64,000 nucleotides of DNA from Streptomyces umbrinus (GCF_030817415.1 NZ_JAUSZI010000002.1:9362001-9426000); one strand, 5' to 3'; counted from the first letter of the stretch, positions 9,201-18,197 are shown. Program-made: numbers and translations. Notes: a model not told the origin generated them from the letters alone.

Positions 9201-10076
9201 TCAGGCGTACGTATAAAAACCGGAGCCGGACTTACGTCCGAGCCGCCCCGCGTCGACCATCCGCTGAAGCAGCGGCGGAGCCGCATACAGCGGCTCCTTG
9301 TACTCCTCGTACATCGAGTACGCGACAGACGAAACCGTGTCGAGCCCGATCAGGTCGGACAACTTGAGCGGCCCCATGGGATGGGCACACCCCAGCTCCA
9401 TCCCGTTGTCGATGTCCTCGCGGCTCGCCATCCCGGACTCGAACATCCGGATCGCGGAGAGCAGATACGGAATCAGCAGCGCGTTGACCACGAACCCCGA
9501 GCGGTCCTGCGCACGGATCGCGTGCTTGCCGAGGATCTTCTCGACCAGCGACTGCGCCCGGCTGATGGTGCCCTCGGACGTGGTGAGCGCCGGGATCAGC
9601 TCGACGAGCTTCTGCACCGGGGCCGGGTTGAAGAAGTGGATGCCGATGACCTGGTCGGGACGCGACGTGGCGACGGCGAGCTTCACCAGCGGGATCGAGG
9701 AGGTGTTGGAGGCGAGGATCGCGTCCTGCCGGGTCACCACCTGGTCCAGCACCTGGAAGATCTCGGTCTTCACCTGCTCGTTCTCGACGACCGCCTCGAT
9801 CACCAGATCGCGGTCGGAGAACTCGCCGAGGTCGGTGGTGAAGGAGAGCCGCGCCTGGGTGGCATCGTGCTCCTCCTCGGAGATCTTGCCGCGCTCGGCC
9901 GCCTTGGAGAGCGAGTTGTAGAGCCGGGTCCGGCCAATCTCCAACGCCTCACCGGTGGTCTCGGCGACCTTCACATCCAGGCCGGCGCGGGCGCACACCT
10001 CGGCGATGCCCGCCCCCATCTGGCCGCAGCCCACCACTCCGACGCGTGCAATGTCTCCCGCCGGGATGTCCGTCAC
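9201..10076 (-). CDS. 3-hydroxybutyryl-CoA dehydrogenase
   Basis: A 291-residue NAD(P)-dependent 3-hydroxyacyl-CoA dehydrogenase. It shows the N-terminal Rossmann fingerprint GVVGCGQMGAGIAEV, the catalytic region HFFNPAPVQKLVELI (with the conserved His), and the C-terminal dimerisation domain containing GCAHPMGPLKLSDLIGLDT. The length is typical of stand-alone enzymes of the HbdA/FadB2 type, which act in butyryl-CoA or fatty-acid metabolism. The GTG at 10076 is used because AAGGGA precedes it by about six bases; upstream frame extension lacks similarity. It diverges from the GHL10-like gene with about 170 bp between them. Confidence 0.93.
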   Translation of the reverse strand: MTDIPAGDIARVGVVGCGQMGAGIAEVCARAGLDVKVAETTGEALEIGRTRLYNSLSKAAERGKISEEEHDATQARLSFTTDLGEFSDRDLVIEAVVENEQVKTEIFQVLDQVVTRQDAILASNTSSIPLVKLAVATSRPDQVIGIHFFNPAPVQKLVELIPALTTSEGTISRAQSLVEKILGKHAIRAQDRSGFVVNALLIPYLLSAIRMFESGMASREDIDNGMELGCAHPMGPLKLSDLIGLDTVSSVAYSMYEEYKEPLYAAPPLLQRMVDAGRLGRKSGSGFYTYA

Positions 10077-10247
10077 ATCGTCCCTTTCGCTCTCACTCGT
10101 CACTGGCCAGACAGGTCCCCGTACGGCGCCTGTCACCGCCACGCACGTTACTCCGGAACTGCACACGATCGTCCGGCCGGGTCGGGCATGCTGTGCGGTG
10201 GAAACGGTCCGTGACCAGGCGGACCCGGAGTGTTTGGAGCGTGCGGC

Positions 10248-11528
10248 ATGGGGCGTATGTCACGTCGGGGATTCGCGACGGCCGCGGCGGTCGGGCTGTC
10301 GGGACTCGTGACGGCGGGACTGACGGCGGCGGTGGATGTCTCCGGGGGCGACGGATCCGGCGACGACTCCCGGCCCCGCAAGCGCCGCGCTCCGGGAGGC
10401 GAGCTGCGCGGCATGTGGGTGGCGACCGTCGCCAACCGCGACTGGCCCTCGAAGCCCGGGCTGACCGCGGACCGGCAGCGCACCGAACTGCTCGGGCACC
10501 TCGACCAGGCGGTGGCGCGCCGGCTGAACGCGGTGATCTTCCAGGTGCGGCCCACCGCCGACGCCCTGTGGTCCTCGCCGTACGAGCCCTGGGCCCAGTG
10601 CCTCACCGGTGTCCAGGGAAAGGCCCCCGGCTGGGACCCGCTCGGCACCGCGGTGAAGGAGGCCCACGCGCGCGGTCTGGAACTGCACGCCTGGTTCAAC
10701 CCGTACCGGATCGCCAACCACACCGACCCGACGAAGCTCGTCGCCTCGCACCCCGCGCGCAAGCACCCCGACTGGGTCGTGCCGTACGGCGGGAAGCTGT
10801 ACTACAACCCGGGTCTGCCCGAGGTCCGCACGTTCGTCCAGGACGCGATGCTCGACGCGGTGAAGAAGTACGCCGTGGACGCCGTGCACTGGGACGACTA
10901 CTTCTACCCGTATCCGGTGGCGGGCCAGGTCTTCGACGACGACGACGCGTACGCCAAGTACGGCGACGGCTTCGCCGACCGGGCGGCCTGGCGGCGGGAC
11001 AACATCGACCGGCTGGTGCTGGAGACGGCCGCCCGGATCAAGAAGGTCCGGCCGGGCACGAAGTTCGGGATCAGCCCCTTCGGGGTGTGGCGCAACGCCA
11101 CGACCGACTCACGGGGCTCGGACACCCGGGCCGGGGTGCAGACGTACGACGATCTGCACGCCGACACCAGGAAGTGGGTCCGGCAGGGCTGGATCGACTA
11201 CATCGTCCCGCAGCTCTACTGGAACATCGGCTTCGCCGCCGCGGACTACGCGAAGCTGGTCCCCTGGTGGGCCGAGACCGCGCGCGGCAGCAGCACGAAG
11301 CTGTACGTCGGTGAGGCGCTCTACAAGGCCGGTGACCCCGCGCAGCCCGCAGCCTGGCAGGACGTGGCCGAGCTGTCCCGCCACCTCACCTTCGCGCGGG
11401 ACCATCCCGAGGTGCGCGGGCATGTGTTCTTCTCCGCCAGGGAAGTGGCGGCCGACAGCATCGGGGCCATGGCACGCGTGGTCGCCGACCACTACAAGCA
11501 GCCGGCGAAGCCCGCGCGCAGGGCCTAG
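10248..11528 (+). CDS. Secreted GHL10-type glycoside hydrolase-like protein
   Basis: A 426-residue exported protein. The N terminus MGRMSRRGFATAAAVGLSGL has the twin-arginine signature followed by a hydrophobic stretch, so Tat export is likely. The mature part matches the GHL10 (former DUF187) family: ELRGMWVATVANRDWPS, NAVIFQVRPTADALW, ELHAWFNPYRI, and the acidic motif DAVHWDDYFYPYP, which probably holds catalytic acids of a TIM-barrel fold. Characterised relatives act on peptidoglycan-derived or other glycans; the substrate is not deducible here. The ATG at 10248 has GGAG eight bases upstream. Its TAG stop lies within a CTAG shared with the convergent DUF1918 gene. Confidence 0.88.
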   Translation: MGRMSRRGFATAAAVGLSGLVTAGLTAAVDVSGGDGSGDDSRPRKRRAPGGELRGMWVATVANRDWPSKPGLTADRQRTELLGHLDQAVARRLNAVIFQVRPTADALWSSPYEPWAQCLTGVQGKAPGWDPLGTAVKEAHARGLELHAWFNPYRIANHTDPTKLVASHPARKHPDWVVPYGGKLYYNPGLPEVRTFVQDAMLDAVKKYAVDAVHWDDYFYPYPVAGQVFDDDDAYAKYGDGFADRAAWRRDNIDRLVLETAARIKKVRPGTKFGISPFGVWRNATTDSRGSDTRAGVQTYDDLHADTRKWVRQGWIDYIVPQLYWNIGFAAADYAKLVPWWAETARGSSTKLYVGEALYKAGDPAQPAAWQDVAELSRHLTFARDHPEVRGHVFFSAREVAADSIGAMARVVADHYKQPAKPARRA

Positions 11529-11722
11529 TGGGCTGTGTCCTTGTGGTGCTGGACCACGCAGTCGGGGCCGGGTGACATCAGGGTCTCGTGGCCGTCCTCG
11601 AAGCGGACCCGGTAAGGGGGGCTGCCCTTCTGCCCGAGCACCTCGATGACTTCCGCGACCCGGTCGTGCTGCCCGACGATCCTGCCGTGCACCAGCAGTT
11701 GGTCGCCTACGGTTGCTTGCAT
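11525..11722 (-). CDS. DUF1918 domain protein
   Basis: A 65-residue protein of the DUF1918 family, common in actinomycetes and without an assigned biochemical role. The sequence starts MQATVGDQLLVHGRIVGQ and forms a small SH3-like barrel with the typical RVRFEDGHETLMSPGPD segment. The ATG at 11722 was preferred to the longer frame because AGGAGG sits eight bases upstream and family similarity begins there. The stop TAG is formed by the complement of the same CTAG that ends the GHL10-like gene on the other strand. Confidence 0.88.
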   Translation of the reverse strand: MQATVGDQLLVHGRIVGQHDRVAEVIEVLGQKGSPPYRVRFEDGHETLMSPGPDCVVQHHKDTAH

Positions 11723-11815
11723 CTGTAGGGCCTCCTCGTTTCGCACGGGAGTAGCGGTTGGTGGCCGTAAGTCTACGGCGGGTGACACGGGTTGGTACCG
11801 GCTCGTACGGGCCGG

Positions 11816-12763
11816 TCAACCCCGGGCCCGTTGGGTGACGGCGATGCAGACGAGCACGGCCGCAGCCGTCAGCGGTGCGGCCGGTGTCAGATGCTCGCCC
11901 AGGAGCAGCACCGACCACACCAGTGTGAGCAGTGGCTGGGCCAACTGCAACTGGCTGGCCTTCGGGATGCCGATCGCCGCCATGCCGCGGTACCAGACGA
12001 CCAGACCGACGAACTGGGAGCCCGCCGCGACCCACAGCAGCCCGGTCACGCTGTGCGCGGTCAGCTGCACGGGCTCGTACGACAGCGCGACCACGGCCAC
12101 GGGAACCGTCACCGGCAGGCACAGGACCAGCGCCCAGCCGATGACCTGCCAGCCCGGCATCACGCGGGCCAGCCGGCCGCCCTCCGTGTATCCCGCGGCG
12201 CAGACCAGCAATGCCGCGAAGAGATAGGCGTCCGCGCTGGTCAGCGCGCCGCCGCTCTGCTGCACGGTGAACGCGATCACCACGGCCGCGCCCGCTGACG
12301 CCGCGACCCAGAAGGTGCGCGAGGGGCGGGTGCCGACGCGCAGGGCCGAGAACAGGGCCGTGGTCAGGGGGAGCAGTCCGACCACGACCGCGGCGTGCGC
12401 GGTGGTCGACGTCTGCAGGGCGAGGGTCGTCAGCAGTGGGAAGCCGAGCACGACTCCGGCGGCGACGACGGCCAGGCCCGCCCAGTGACGGCGGCCGGGG
12501 AGCGGTACCCGCAGGGCGAGCAGGCAGCCGCCCGCGATGACGGCCGCCAGAACGGTCCGTACGGCGACGAGCGACCAGGGGCCGAACCCCTCAAGACCCC
12601 AGGCGGTGGCCGGGAAGGTGAGGGAGAACGCCGTGACGCCGAGGGTGGCCTGGAGGGTGCCGGCCCTCGCGGCGGAGCCCCGGCCCGTGGCGGGCCGACC
12701 GGGTCCGGGGGCGACGGGCACCGCTATCGCGGTCTGCGCAGTAGCGCTATCCTGTGCTCTCAT
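11816..12763 (-). CDS. EamA/DMT-family transporter
   Basis: A 315-residue inner-membrane protein with about ten hydrophobic helices in two EamA repeats (first half through GVVLGFPLLTTLALQTS, second half through SGAAVVIAFTVQQ to the end). Such proteins export small metabolites or amino acids. It is divergent from a MocR regulator, a pairing seen often in actinobacteria, where the regulator usually controls the exporter. The ATG at 12763 (MRAQDSATAQ) overlaps on the opposite strand with the ATG of the regulator, as one CATG. A later start cannot be excluded because the first 40 residues are not membrane sequence. Confidence 0.85.
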   Translation of the reverse strand: MRAQDSATAQTAIAVPVAPGPGRPATGRGSAARAGTLQATLGVTAFSLTFPATAWGLEGFGPWSLVAVRTVLAAVIAGGCLLALRVPLPGRRHWAGLAVVAAGVVLGFPLLTTLALQTSTTAHAAVVVGLLPLTTALFSALRVGTRPSRTFWVAASAGAAVVIAFTVQQSGGALTSADAYLFAALLVCAAGYTEGGRLARVMPGWQVIGWALVLCLPVTVPVAVVALSYEPVQLTAHSVTGLLWVAAGSQFVGLVVWYRGMAAIGIPKASQLQLAQPLLTLVWSVLLLGEHLTPAAPLTAAAVLVCIAVTQRARG

Positions 12764-12798
12764 GCAAGAGCGTAGCAGTGTCGGTGATCTGGCCAATC
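12740..12798. promoter_or_regulatory. Overlapping divergent start region of exporter and MocR regulator
   Basis: The two start codons overlap in CATG at 12761-12764. Reading leftwards, TTGGCC and TACGCT with a 16-bp spacer stand just ahead of the exporter ATG; reading rightwards, TATCCT at 12748-12753 stands nine bases before the regulator ATG. CTCT and AGAG arms flank the shared start (CTCT-CATGCA-AGAG). Both mRNAs would be leaderless or nearly so, and a regulator bound here would cover both starts. Confidence 0.45.
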
Positions 12799-14201
12799 GG
12801 TTGAGGGGTGAGCTGAACCGCTACTCTCCAGGTGGAAAGCTGCCGTCCAGTCGGGCCCTCGTTGAGCGGTTCCGAGTGAGTCCCGTGACCGTGTCCCGGG
12901 CGCTGGCTCAACTGGCCGCCGAGGGGCTGGTGGTCACACGGCCCGGAGCCGGCGCGTTCCGGGCCGCGCCGCGCGATGCCGGGCCGGCCGTCGGGGACAC
13001 GTCCTGGCAGGAGGTCGCGCTGAGCGCCGACTCCGCCGCCGAACTCGTACCGCGCACGGTGGACGCCTCCGCGGTGGTCGCCACGCTCGCCGCCCCGCCG
13101 CCGGGAGTCGTCGAGTTCAACGGCGGCTATCTGCACCCCTCGCTCCAGCCGGAGCGGGCGATGTCCGCCGCCCTGTCCCAAGCCGGCCGCCGCCCCGGCG
13201 CCTGGGGGCGTCCGCCCGTGGACGGGCTGCCGGAGTTGCGCGAGTGGTTCGCGCGGGGCATCGGCGGTGCCGTCACCGCCGCCGAGGTGCTCATCACGGC
13301 CGGCGGCCAGTCCGGGCTGACCACCGCGCTGCGCGCGCTCGCCCCGCCCGGCGCTCCGGTCCTCGTCGAGTCGCCCACCTACCCCGGCATGCTGGCGATC
13401 GCCCGCGCCGCCGGCCTCAGACCCGTGCCGGTGCCCGTGGACCGGGACGGTGTGAAACCGGCGCTGCTCGCCGACGCCCTGAGGGCGACCGGCGCCCGCG
13501 TCTTCGTCTGCCAGCCGCTCTTCCAGAACCCCACCGGCGCGGTGCTCGCCCCCGAGCGACGCGGCGAGGTACTGCGGATCGCGCGCGACGCGGGCGCGTT
13601 CGTCATCGAGGACGACTTCGTGCGCCGACTCGTGCACGAGGACTCTGGGCCGCTGCCGCGTCCGCTGGCCTCGGAGGACCCCGACGGAGTCGTCGTGCAC
13701 GTCTGCTCCCTCACCAAGGCGACCTCGCCGAGCTTCCGGGTGAGTGCGCTGGCCGCCCGCGGCCCCGTACTCGAACGGCTGCGGGCGATCCAGGTCGTCG
13801 ACACCTTCTTCGTGCCGCGCCCGCTCCAGGAGGCGGCCCTGGAACTCGTCGGCTCGCCCGCCTGGCCACGGCATCTGCGTGCCGTCGCGACCGAGCTGAG
13901 GAACCGCCGCGACACGATGACCGCCGCACTCCTTCTGAACCTTCCCGAACTCGCCCTGCCCCACATCCCGTCCGGCGGCTACCACCTGTGGCTGCGCCTC
14001 CCCCACGGCACGGACGAACAGGCCCTGTTCACCGCCGCGCTCCGCTCGGGCGTCGCCGTCACCCCGGGCCGCCCCTACTTCAGCGCCGAACCCCCGGCCG
14101 CACACCTGCGGCTGAGCTTCGCGGCGGTCGCGGGGACGGCGGAGATCGCAGAGGGCGTACGGAGGCTGCGGGCAGCCTGTGACGAGGTGCTCCGGGCCTG
14201 A
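12762..14201 (+). CDS. MocR-family (GntR-aminotransferase) transcriptional regulator
   Basis: A 479-residue regulator. An N-terminal winged-helix GntR domain (residues about 5-70, with GGKLPSSRALVERFRVSPVTVSRAL) is joined to a class I/II aminotransferase-like domain. The PLP lysine is in CSLTKATSPSFRVS, and the substrate-pocket motif is CQPLFQNPTGAVL. MocR proteins use PLP as effector sensor and often control vitamin B6, GABA or transporter genes; the divergent EamA exporter is the likely target. The chosen ATG directly precedes the HTH; an upstream extension in frame would run through the exporter gene. Confidence 0.9.
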   Translation: MQERSSVGDLANRLRGELNRYSPGGKLPSSRALVERFRVSPVTVSRALAQLAAEGLVVTRPGAGAFRAAPRDAGPAVGDTSWQEVALSADSAAELVPRTVDASAVVATLAAPPPGVVEFNGGYLHPSLQPERAMSAALSQAGRRPGAWGRPPVDGLPELREWFARGIGGAVTAAEVLITAGGQSGLTTALRALAPPGAPVLVESPTYPGMLAIARAAGLRPVPVPVDRDGVKPALLADALRATGARVFVCQPLFQNPTGAVLAPERRGEVLRIARDAGAFVIEDDFVRRLVHEDSGPLPRPLASEDPDGVVVHVCSLTKATSPSFRVSALAARGPVLERLRAIQVVDTFFVPRPLQEAALELVGSPAWPRHLRAVATELRNRRDTMTAALLLNLPELALPHIPSGGYHLWLRLPHGTDEQALFTAALRSGVAVTPGRPYFSAEPPAAHLRLSFAAVAGTAEIAEGVRRLRAACDEVLRA

Positions 14202-14328
14202 GCCGGGCCCCGCTCGGACCCGGAGATCCGATGGCACCGGGTCCTTGGCGATCCACCGTCCGTGAGCATTCCGTGCGCGCTGCCGATCACCTCTTGACCT
14301 GCGGAGTCCCGCCCTCCACCATCGCCGC

Positions 14329-14913
14329 ATGCATGTTCGGGTCACGCTGGTCGCCGCCGCCCGCAGTTCCTCGCTGCTCGCCGAGCGTTTCGACGACGAC
14401 CGGCCGCTTGACCAGGCGGGCTGGGGCGAGGTGCAGCGCGTCGCGCACATGCTGGTGCCGTTGGCGGCGGCCGAGCTGCGGTACTGCTCGCCGACGCCGC
14501 GCAGCCGGGCGACCGGTGACGCGCTGGGCCTCGCGCCGCTGGCCCAGCCGGCCCTGCGGGACTGCGACATGGGGCGCTGGCGCGGGCTGACGCTCGGCGA
14601 GGCGATGGCCCGCGAACCCGAGGCCGTGGACGCCTGGCTCGCCGACCCGTACTCCGCGGCGCACGGCGGGGAGTCGCTGGTGGAGTTCATCCAGCGGGTG
14701 GGCGGCTGGCTCGACACCCGCCCGGCCGACGACGGGGGCCGTATCGTCGCGGTGGCCGAGCCCGCCGTCGTACGGGCCGCCCTCGTCTACGTCCTGAAGA
14801 CGCACCCGTCGGCGTACTGGAACCTCGACGTCCGCCCCTTGTCGACGGCCACGCTCACCGGCCGGGCCGGGCGCTGGAACCTCCGCTTCGAGGCGCAGTC
14901 CGAACGCCTCTAG
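14329..14913 (+). CDS. Histidine-phosphatase-fold protein lacking the catalytic RHG motif
   Basis: A 194-residue member of the phosphoglycerate-mutase-like superfamily by overall pattern: a beta strand then RSSSLLAERFDDDRPLDQAGWGEVQ, later YCSPTPRSRATGDALG, DCDMGRWRGLTLGEA, and a C-terminal strand VAVAEPAVVRAALVYVL. In active enzymes the first strand ends RHG and the last contains a His (SHGG-like). Here they read VTLVAAARSS and AVAEPAVVRA, so both catalytic histidines are absent. The protein may bind a phospho-ligand without hydrolysis. Close relatives with the same AAARSS signature occur, I believe, in other Streptomyces. The stop overlaps the convergent DUF6314 gene in CTAG. Confidence 0.75.
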   Translation: MHVRVTLVAAARSSSLLAERFDDDRPLDQAGWGEVQRVAHMLVPLAAAELRYCSPTPRSRATGDALGLAPLAQPALRDCDMGRWRGLTLGEAMAREPEAVDAWLADPYSAAHGGESLVEFIQRVGGWLDTRPADDGGRIVAVAEPAVVRAALVYVLKTHPSAYWNLDVRPLSTATLTGRAGRWNLRFEAQSERL

Positions 14914-15404
14914 CCCTGCCCTGGTTTGCGCTTGGAGGCGTGCTCGGGGTCCTGTCCGGTGTCCCGCGTGTAGTCCGTCGTGAGGAGCAGGTCCTTGGTG
15001 GGGCCGCCCACCCGCCACACCGTCCGCCAGTGGTCAGCGTCGCGCACGGTGAACTCGCCCCGGTAGAGGTCCGCCGCGCACGGATGGTCGGTGACGTGCC
15101 GCCCGGAGGTCAGGTCCAGGTCGTGGAAGGGGCGGCCGTCCGCGAACCGTACGTCGGCCCGGCCGGCTCCGTCGCCGTCCGCCAGGAACCGCAGGGTGCG
15201 CTCGGCGGGGCGGGTCACGTCCTGCCACACGAAGGTGCCGGACTCGTGGTGGAGCAGCCCCTTCTCGTCGTCGAGCGGCTCGAACACCGTCGTCCCGCTG
15301 AACGAGCCCTGGGCCCCGCTCGCGAGATCCCGCACCGAACGTTCCACGCGCCAACTGCCCGTCAGATACGCCAGCACATCGGTCACCGGCCAGTATTCGG
15401 ACAT
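14910..15404 (-). CDS. DUF6314 family protein
   Basis: A 164-residue soluble protein that I place in the DUF6314 family by its features: YLTGSWRVERSVRD at the start, FSGTTVFEPL, GLLHHESGTFVW, and DLYRGEFTVRDADHWRTVWRVGGPTKDLLL. The predicted fold is a lipocalin-like beta barrel; no biochemical role is known to me. The ATG at 15404 follows GGAGG and GGAGGGG directly. It is convergent with the histidine-phosphatase-like gene and shares the stop palindrome CTAG with it. Confidence 0.8.
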   Translation of the reverse strand: MSEYWPVTDVLAYLTGSWRVERSVRDLASGAQGSFSGTTVFEPLDDEKGLLHHESGTFVWQDVTRPAERTLRFLADGDGAGRADVRFADGRPFHDLDLTSGRHVTDHPCAADLYRGEFTVRDADHWRTVWRVGGPTKDLLLTTDYTRDTGQDPEHASKRKPGQG

Positions 15405-15440
15405 CCCCTCCGCCTCCCCGGCCTCTCCTGTGCAACCCAT

Positions 15441-15551
15441 TGACGTGCTCCTGTCCTCTACCTATCTTGCCGTTCGAAGTATTGATCAGCGTCCGATATC
15501 CCGAACGAATTGATCTCGCTTGCTGACCCCCTCTAGAGCCGCGGAGGATCC
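15441..15551 (+). promoter_or_regulatory. Upstream region of the arabinofuranosidase gene
   Basis: The gap holds GTTCG and CGAAC arms about 25 bp apart around ATTGATCAGCGTCCGATATC, which could be part of a sugar-responsive (LacI-type) operator, and GCGGAGGATCC as a strong ribosome-binding site before the ATG. No convincing -35/-10 pair was recognised. Confidence 0.3.
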
Positions 15552-18047
15552 ATGTCACGCACCCGCACCCGCTGGAGACTCTCTCTGACGGCCACCGCAC
15601 TGCTGGCCGCGTCCTTCCTCGTCCCGGCCCCGGTGAACGCCGCCGCCGAGGACGTCACCGCCGAGGACACCACCGACTACGCGATCACCGTCGACCCGAA
15701 GACCTCGGGCGCGAAGATCGACGACACGATGTACGGGGTCTTCTTCGAGGACATCAACCGGGCCGCGGACGGCGGCCTGTACGCGGAGCTCGTGCAGAAC
15801 CGGTCCTTCGAGTACTCGAAGGCCGACAACGGCTCGTACACGTCGCTCACCTCCTGGGCGGCCACCGGCACCGCGAAGACCGTGGACGACGACGGCCGAC
15901 TGAACGCCCGCAACCGCACCTACCTCGCCCTGGACGGCGGCTCGTCCGTCACCAACTCCGGCTACAACACCGGTATTTCGGTCGAGAAGGGCAAGGTCTA
16001 CGACGTCTCGGTGTGGGCCCGAGCGGAGGGAAGACCGGCCCTCACGGTCACTCTCCAGGACGCCGACGGCGAACTCGCCGAGGCCAGGCGCGTGACCGCC
16101 CGCGGCGGCTGGGCGAAGTACACGGCACGCTTCACCGCGACCCGTACCAGCGCCACCGGCCGGCTCACCGTGGCCGCCGCCGGCCCCGTCGCGCTCGACA
16201 TGATCTCGCTCATCCCGCGCGACACGTACAAGGGCCACGGTCTGCGCAAGGACCTCGCCCAGAAGATCGCCGCCCTCGACCCCGCCTTCGTCCGTTTCCC
16301 GGGCGGCTGCCTGGTCAACACGGGCTCCATGCAGGACTACAGCGAGGCCTCCAACTGGGAGCGCAAGCGCTCGTACCAGTGGAAGGACACCGTCGGACCC
16401 GTCGAGCAGCGGGCGACGAACGCCAACTTCTGGGGCTACAACCAGAGTTACGGGCTCGGCTACCACGAGTACTTCCAGTTCTCCGAGGACATCGGCGCCA
16501 TGCCGCTGCCCGTCGTGCCCGCGCTCGTCACCGGCTGCGGCCAGAACAGGGCCGTCGACGACGAGGCGCTCCTCCAGCGGCACATCCAGGACACCCTGGA
16601 CCTCATCGAGTACGCCAACGGTCCCGTGACCAGCGAGTGGGGCCGGAAGCGGGCGAAGGCGGGTCACCCGAAGCCCTTCCACCTCACGCACCTCGCGGTC
16701 GGCAACGAGGAGAACCTGCCGAACGAGTACTTCGAGCGCTTCAAGAAGTTCCGCGCGGCCATCGAGGCGAAGTACCCGGACATCACCGTCGTCTCCAACT
16801 CCGGCCCGGACGACAGCGGTTCGACGTTCGACACGGCCTGGAAGCTCAACCGGGAAGCGAACGTCGACATGGTCGACGAGCACTACTACAACAGCCCGCA
16901 GTGGTTCCTCCAGAACAACGACCGCTACGACTCGTACGACAGGAACGGGCCGAAGGTCTTCCTCGGCGAGTACGCCTCGCAGGGCAACACCTTCAAGAAC
17001 GCCCTCTCCGAAGCCGCGTTCATGACCGGCCTGGAGCGCAACGCGGACATCGTGAAGCTCGCCTCGTACGCCCCGCTGCTCGCCAACGAGGACTACGTGC
17101 AGTGGCGCCCCGACCTGATCTGGTTCAACAACCACGCGTCCTGGAACTCGGCCAACTACGAGGTCCAGAAGCTCTTCATGCGCAACGTCGGCGACCGGGT
17201 CGTGCCCTCGACCGCGACCGGTACACCCTCGCTGAGCGGGCCCATCACGGGCGCGGTCGGCCTGTCGACGTGGGCGACGACCGCCGCGTACGACGATGTG
17301 TCGGTGACCGGTGCGGACGGTACGGCGCTGCTCAGCGACGACTTCTCCGGTGACGCCTCCAAGTGGACCCACACGGGAGGCGGCAGCTGGAGCGTCCAGG
17401 ACGGGCAGTACGTGCAGAGCGACGAGGCGGCCGAGAACACCATGGTCTCCGCGGGCGACCCGGCCTGGCACGACTACGACCTGCATGTGAAGGCCACCAA
17501 GAAGTCCGGCAAGGAGGGCTTCCTCGTCGCCTTCGGCGTCAAGGACACCGGCAACTACTACTGGTGGAACCTGGGCGGCTGGAACAACACCCAGTCCGCG
17601 GTCGAACAGGCCGTGGACGGCGGCAAGTCGACGCTCGTCTCCAAGGCCGGGTCCATCGAGACGGGCCGCGCCTACGACATCGACATCAAGGTGCGCGGCC
17701 GACAGGTGACCCTCCTCCTCGACGGGAAGGAGTGGGGCAGCTTCACCGACGACAAGCCGGCCGAGCCGTTCCGGCAGGTGGTCACCAAGGACAAGAGGAC
17801 CGGTGACCTGATCGTCAAGGTGGTCAACGCCCAGGCGGCGGACGCCCGTACGGCGATCGACCTCGGCGGCGCGAAGGTCCGCCCGAAGGCCGGGGTGACC
17901 ACGCTGGCCGCCGCGCCCGACGCCGTGAACACCGAGACGGAGGCGCCCGTCGCGCCGGTCACGTCCACGTTCTCGGGAGTGGCCGACAGGTTCACGTACA
18001 CCTTCCCGGCGAACTCGGTGACGTTCCTGCGGATCAAGAAGGGGTGA
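15552..18047 (+). CDS. Secreted alpha-L-arabinofuranosidase (GH51) with extra sugar-binding-like domains
   Basis: An 831-residue exported enzyme that would release arabinose from arabinan or arabinoxylan. A Sec signal peptide (about 1-30, ending PVNAAAE) precedes a carbohydrate-binding-like beta domain (about 80-215) and the GH51 barrel, with RFPGGCLVNT, the acid/base Glu in AVGNEENLPNE (about 387), HYYNSPQWF, and the nucleophile Glu in FLGEYASQG (about 472). A C-terminal LamG/DUF1080-like region (about 590-760) with NYYWWNLGGWNNTQ is inserted before the last strand. The length is greater than bacterial intracellular GH51 enzymes but usual for secreted actinobacterial ones. It is monocistronic and followed by a strong hairpin. 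Confidence 0.93.
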   Translation: MSRTRTRWRLSLTATALLAASFLVPAPVNAAAEDVTAEDTTDYAITVDPKTSGAKIDDTMYGVFFEDINRAADGGLYAELVQNRSFEYSKADNGSYTSLTSWAATGTAKTVDDDGRLNARNRTYLALDGGSSVTNSGYNTGISVEKGKVYDVSVWARAEGRPALTVTLQDADGELAEARRVTARGGWAKYTARFTATRTSATGRLTVAAAGPVALDMISLIPRDTYKGHGLRKDLAQKIAALDPAFVRFPGGCLVNTGSMQDYSEASNWERKRSYQWKDTVGPVEQRATNANFWGYNQSYGLGYHEYFQFSEDIGAMPLPVVPALVTGCGQNRAVDDEALLQRHIQDTLDLIEYANGPVTSEWGRKRAKAGHPKPFHLTHLAVGNEENLPNEYFERFKKFRAAIEAKYPDITVVSNSGPDDSGSTFDTAWKLNREANVDMVDEHYYNSPQWFLQNNDRYDSYDRNGPKVFLGEYASQGNTFKNALSEAAFMTGLERNADIVKLASYAPLLANEDYVQWRPDLIWFNNHASWNSANYEVQKLFMRNVGDRVVPSTATGTPSLSGPITGAVGLSTWATTAAYDDVSVTGADGTALLSDDFSGDASKWTHTGGGSWSVQDGQYVQSDEAAENTMVSAGDPAWHDYDLHVKATKKSGKEGFLVAFGVKDTGNYYWWNLGGWNNTQSAVEQAVDGGKSTLVSKAGSIETGRAYDIDIKVRGRQVTLLLDGKEWGSFTDDKPAEPFRQVVTKDKRTGDLIVKVVNAQAADARTAIDLGGAKVRPKAGVTTLAAAPDAVNTETEAPVAPVTSTFSGVADRFTYTFPANSVTFLRIKKG

Positions 18048-18052
18048 CCGGG

Positions 18053-18091
18053 CGGGCGGCCCAGGCTCCGAACGGGCTCCTGGGCCGCCCG
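18053..18091 (+). terminator. Terminator hairpin after the GH51 gene
   Basis: CGGGCGGCCCAG (18053-18064) pairs perfectly with CTGGGCCGCCCG (18080-18091), giving a 12-bp stem and 15-nt loop starting five bases beyond the stop codon. Confidence 0.8.
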
Positions 18092-18197
18092 TACCTCCTG
18101 TGCACCCGGGCAGGTACCTCGGCCGTGACCGGGTGCGCACCCCGACGCCGGAGTAGCCGCGCCGCCGGAACCGGGCGCTGACCTCGGCAGGAGGCGC

